Assembly (NCBI GenBank): GCA_003152795.1
Contig: PMBA01000212.1
Coordinates: 1-5,412 of the forward strand
Origin: Acidobacteriaceae bacterium
GTDB taxonomy: Bacteria > Acidobacteriota > Terriglobia > Terriglobales > Acidobacteriaceae
Direction: 5' to 3'
DNA length: 5,412 bases
A program made the translations under genes and the position numbers. The notes below the pieces were generated by a model that searched no databases, was not told where the DNA came from, and saw nothing but the letters and a program-made list of their open reading frames with translations. Below, piece by piece: positions 4,130-5,412 of this stretch (the first letter of the stretch is position 1; every line of letters starts with the position of its first letter).

Positions 4130-5412
4130 ATGAAGCGGTTTCTCTGGCTGGGATTCGTACTGTTTTTTTATTTGATCTGTACCGGGTGCGGCGACACTTT
4201 CCGCCCGATTATCATCCCGAATCCTCCCACCTTCCCGGACCCGAAGGCGGCGCACACGGTGGTGTCGATCAACGATAACGGAACGGTTGTGCCGGGCAGC
4301 GCCATGGTGATCGACGTCTCCGGCGACACCGAGGCCAGCGTTGTCAACGTCGGCCTTGCTCCCGTCCATGCGGTGCAGCAAAGCGCCAGCGAGGTTTTGG
4401 TGGTAAACCATTCCGTGACCGGGGCGGTGGCCGATTCCATCACCAAGCTGAATTTCTCGAGCACGGTCATAGGCAGCACGAACACCATCAGTCTGCCTCC
4501 GAATTCGGCGCCAAATTTTGTGGCGACCACCGAGGCGAACCAGGCCTACGTGTTGATGCCTGGCTACGTACCTCCGTCGGTCCAGGTGGTCAATACCATC
4601 TCCGACAATCTGGTTGCCACTATCCCCGTCGGAAACACGCCAGTCGCGATGGCGGAGACGCCGAACACCCAGAAGCTTTACGTGGCCAACCAGGGCGACA
4701 ACACGGTCAGCGGCTTCAACACCAGTGACCGGTCGCAAAGGCCTCTCGACCTCAATGGCTTCTCGCCTTTTTCCGGCCCGCTCTGGGTGATTGCGCGCTC
4801 CGATAGCCAGCGCGTGTATGTGCTCAACGGCAATAGCGGCAATGCATTTGTAAGCACCATTGATACCACCGCCTCACTCGGCGATACAGTAGTCGACATC
4901 GTCGGCAGCAGTTTCGTTCCTCCCGCCGCGGCTTACATGCTCTACGACGGGCATCTGAACCGGCTCTACATCCCTGGAGGCAGCCAGTTGACGATGCTGG
5001 ACGTTTCGCAGTCGCCCCCGCTGGTTCTTACGGGAGGCCCGATTGCGATTCCCACGGTTCAACCCACTTCACGCGCCGCAGGGGATCCCTGCTCAGGTAC
5101 TTCGACAGCAACCCTGAATACAATTGCCGTCGCCGCCCTGCCCGATGGCAGCCGCGCCTATGTTGGGTCGTACTATGAAAACGCGGTCGGAAGCACCGAG
5201 TACATTTGCCCACAGGTGGCAGTGATTGATGTGGCGAGCAACACCGTTAAGAGCTACTTTGCGGTTCCGGGCTTTGTCGCTTACGACGCTTTCTGCTCCC
5301 TCACCCGCTTCCGTTTGATGATGGCCGCTGCCGGCGATAGTTCCCGTGCCTACCTCGCCAGTTGCGATGGAGGGATGGTCAACATCATCGATACCGCCAG
5401 CGACACCTATGT
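4130..5412 (+). CDS. YVTN-type beta-propeller lipoprotein, N-terminal part (partial)
   Basis: The frame from ATG 4130 has no stop to the window end: 427 codons plus two bases. The N-terminus MKRFLWLGFVLFFYLICTGC is a secretion signal ending in a lipobox-like CTG-C with Cys20 as the likely lipidated residue. The -3 position is Cys rather than the usual Leu, so the lipobox is slightly atypical. After a Pro-rich linker (about 26-38) come repeated propeller blades of the YVTN/lactonase-like type. The clearest is VQVVNTISDNLVATIPVG (151-168) leading to KLYVANQGDNTVSGFNT (182-198). Others are RVYVLNGNSGNAFVSTIDT (228-246), RAYVGSYYE (342-350) with QVAVIDVASNTV (362-373), and RAYLASCDGGMVNIIDTASD (406-425). 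Such proteins sit on the cell surface or in the periplasm and bind partners or ligands; no enzyme activity can be assigned. It probably forms its own transcription unit. Confidence 0.82.
   Translation, partial: MKRFLWLGFVLFFYLICTGCGDTFRPIIIPNPPTFPDPKAAHTVVSINDNGTVVPGSAMVIDVSGDTEASVVNVGLAPVHAVQQSASEVLVVNHSVTGAVADSITKLNFSSTVIGSTNTISLPPNSAPNFVATTEANQAYVLMPGYVPPSVQVVNTISDNLVATIPVGNTPVAMAETPNTQKLYVANQGDNTVSGFNTSDRSQRPLDLNGFSPFSGPLWVIARSDSQRVYVLNGNSGNAFVSTIDTTASLGDTVVDIVGSSFVPPAAAYMLYDGHLNRLYIPGGSQLTMLDVSQSPPLVLTGGPIAIPTVQPTSRAAGDPCSGTSTATLNTIAVAALPDGSRAYVGSYYENAVGSTEYICPQVAVIDVASNTVKSYFAVPGFVAYDAFCSLTRFRLMMAAAGDSSRAYLASCDGGMVNIIDTASDTY

Noticed and set aside
3874..4278. Plus-strand frame beginning TTG 3874 and overlapping the lipoprotein start
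   Set aside because: No ribosome site, unusual composition, and it overlaps the signal-peptide region of a better-supported gene in another frame.
3974..4738. 254-codon minus-strand frame opposite the lipoprotein gene
   Set aside because: Its product is Arg/His/Gly-rich with no domain, typical of an antisense shadow; the plus strand has a signal peptide, a ribosome site and propeller repeats.

Overview
The window is GC-rich bacterial DNA. It carries the end of a cell-shape (mreBCD) cluster, a convergent DUF92 membrane-protein gene, a stand-alone DNA-repair gene (ku), and the start of a beta-propeller lipoprotein gene that runs off the right edge. Gene content, the MreC and MreD sequence style, a bacterial Ku, a YVTN-propeller lipoprotein and short tandem repeats in the spacers together suggest an acidobacterium (Terriglobia/Koribacter-like). 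That placement is inferred from recalled family resemblance and was not checked against a database.

Layout: 1-78 is the C-terminus of MreB. A 206-base spacer follows, with two separate 7-bp-period tandem arrays at its ends and a small hairpin between them. mreC (285-1436) and mreD (1438-1956) follow on the same strand and almost touch. mreD meets the minus-strand DUF92 gene (1958-2698) tail to tail, with one base between the stop codons. The 320-base spacer 2699-3018 separates two divergent genes, DUF92 and ku. It begins with a striking imperfect inverted repeat of two 37-base arms, each built of 7-bp units, and a sigma70-like promoter facing ku overlaps its right edge. ku is 3019-3858. The spacer 3859-4129 holds a perfect DnaA-box consensus and a -10-like element. 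The lipoprotein gene starts at 4130, has a clear ribosome binding site and stays open to the end of the window.

Function: MreB, MreC and MreD form the core of the elongasome, which couples the cytoskeleton to lateral wall synthesis. The PBP2 and RodA genes that often follow mreD are not here. Ku is the end-binding factor of bacterial non-homologous end joining; its partner LigD is not in the window. The DUF92 protein and the propeller lipoprotein have no firm function. I see no RNA gene, transposon, CRISPR array or prophage signal. The most unusual feature is that unrelated heptamer-period arrays recur in the spacers.
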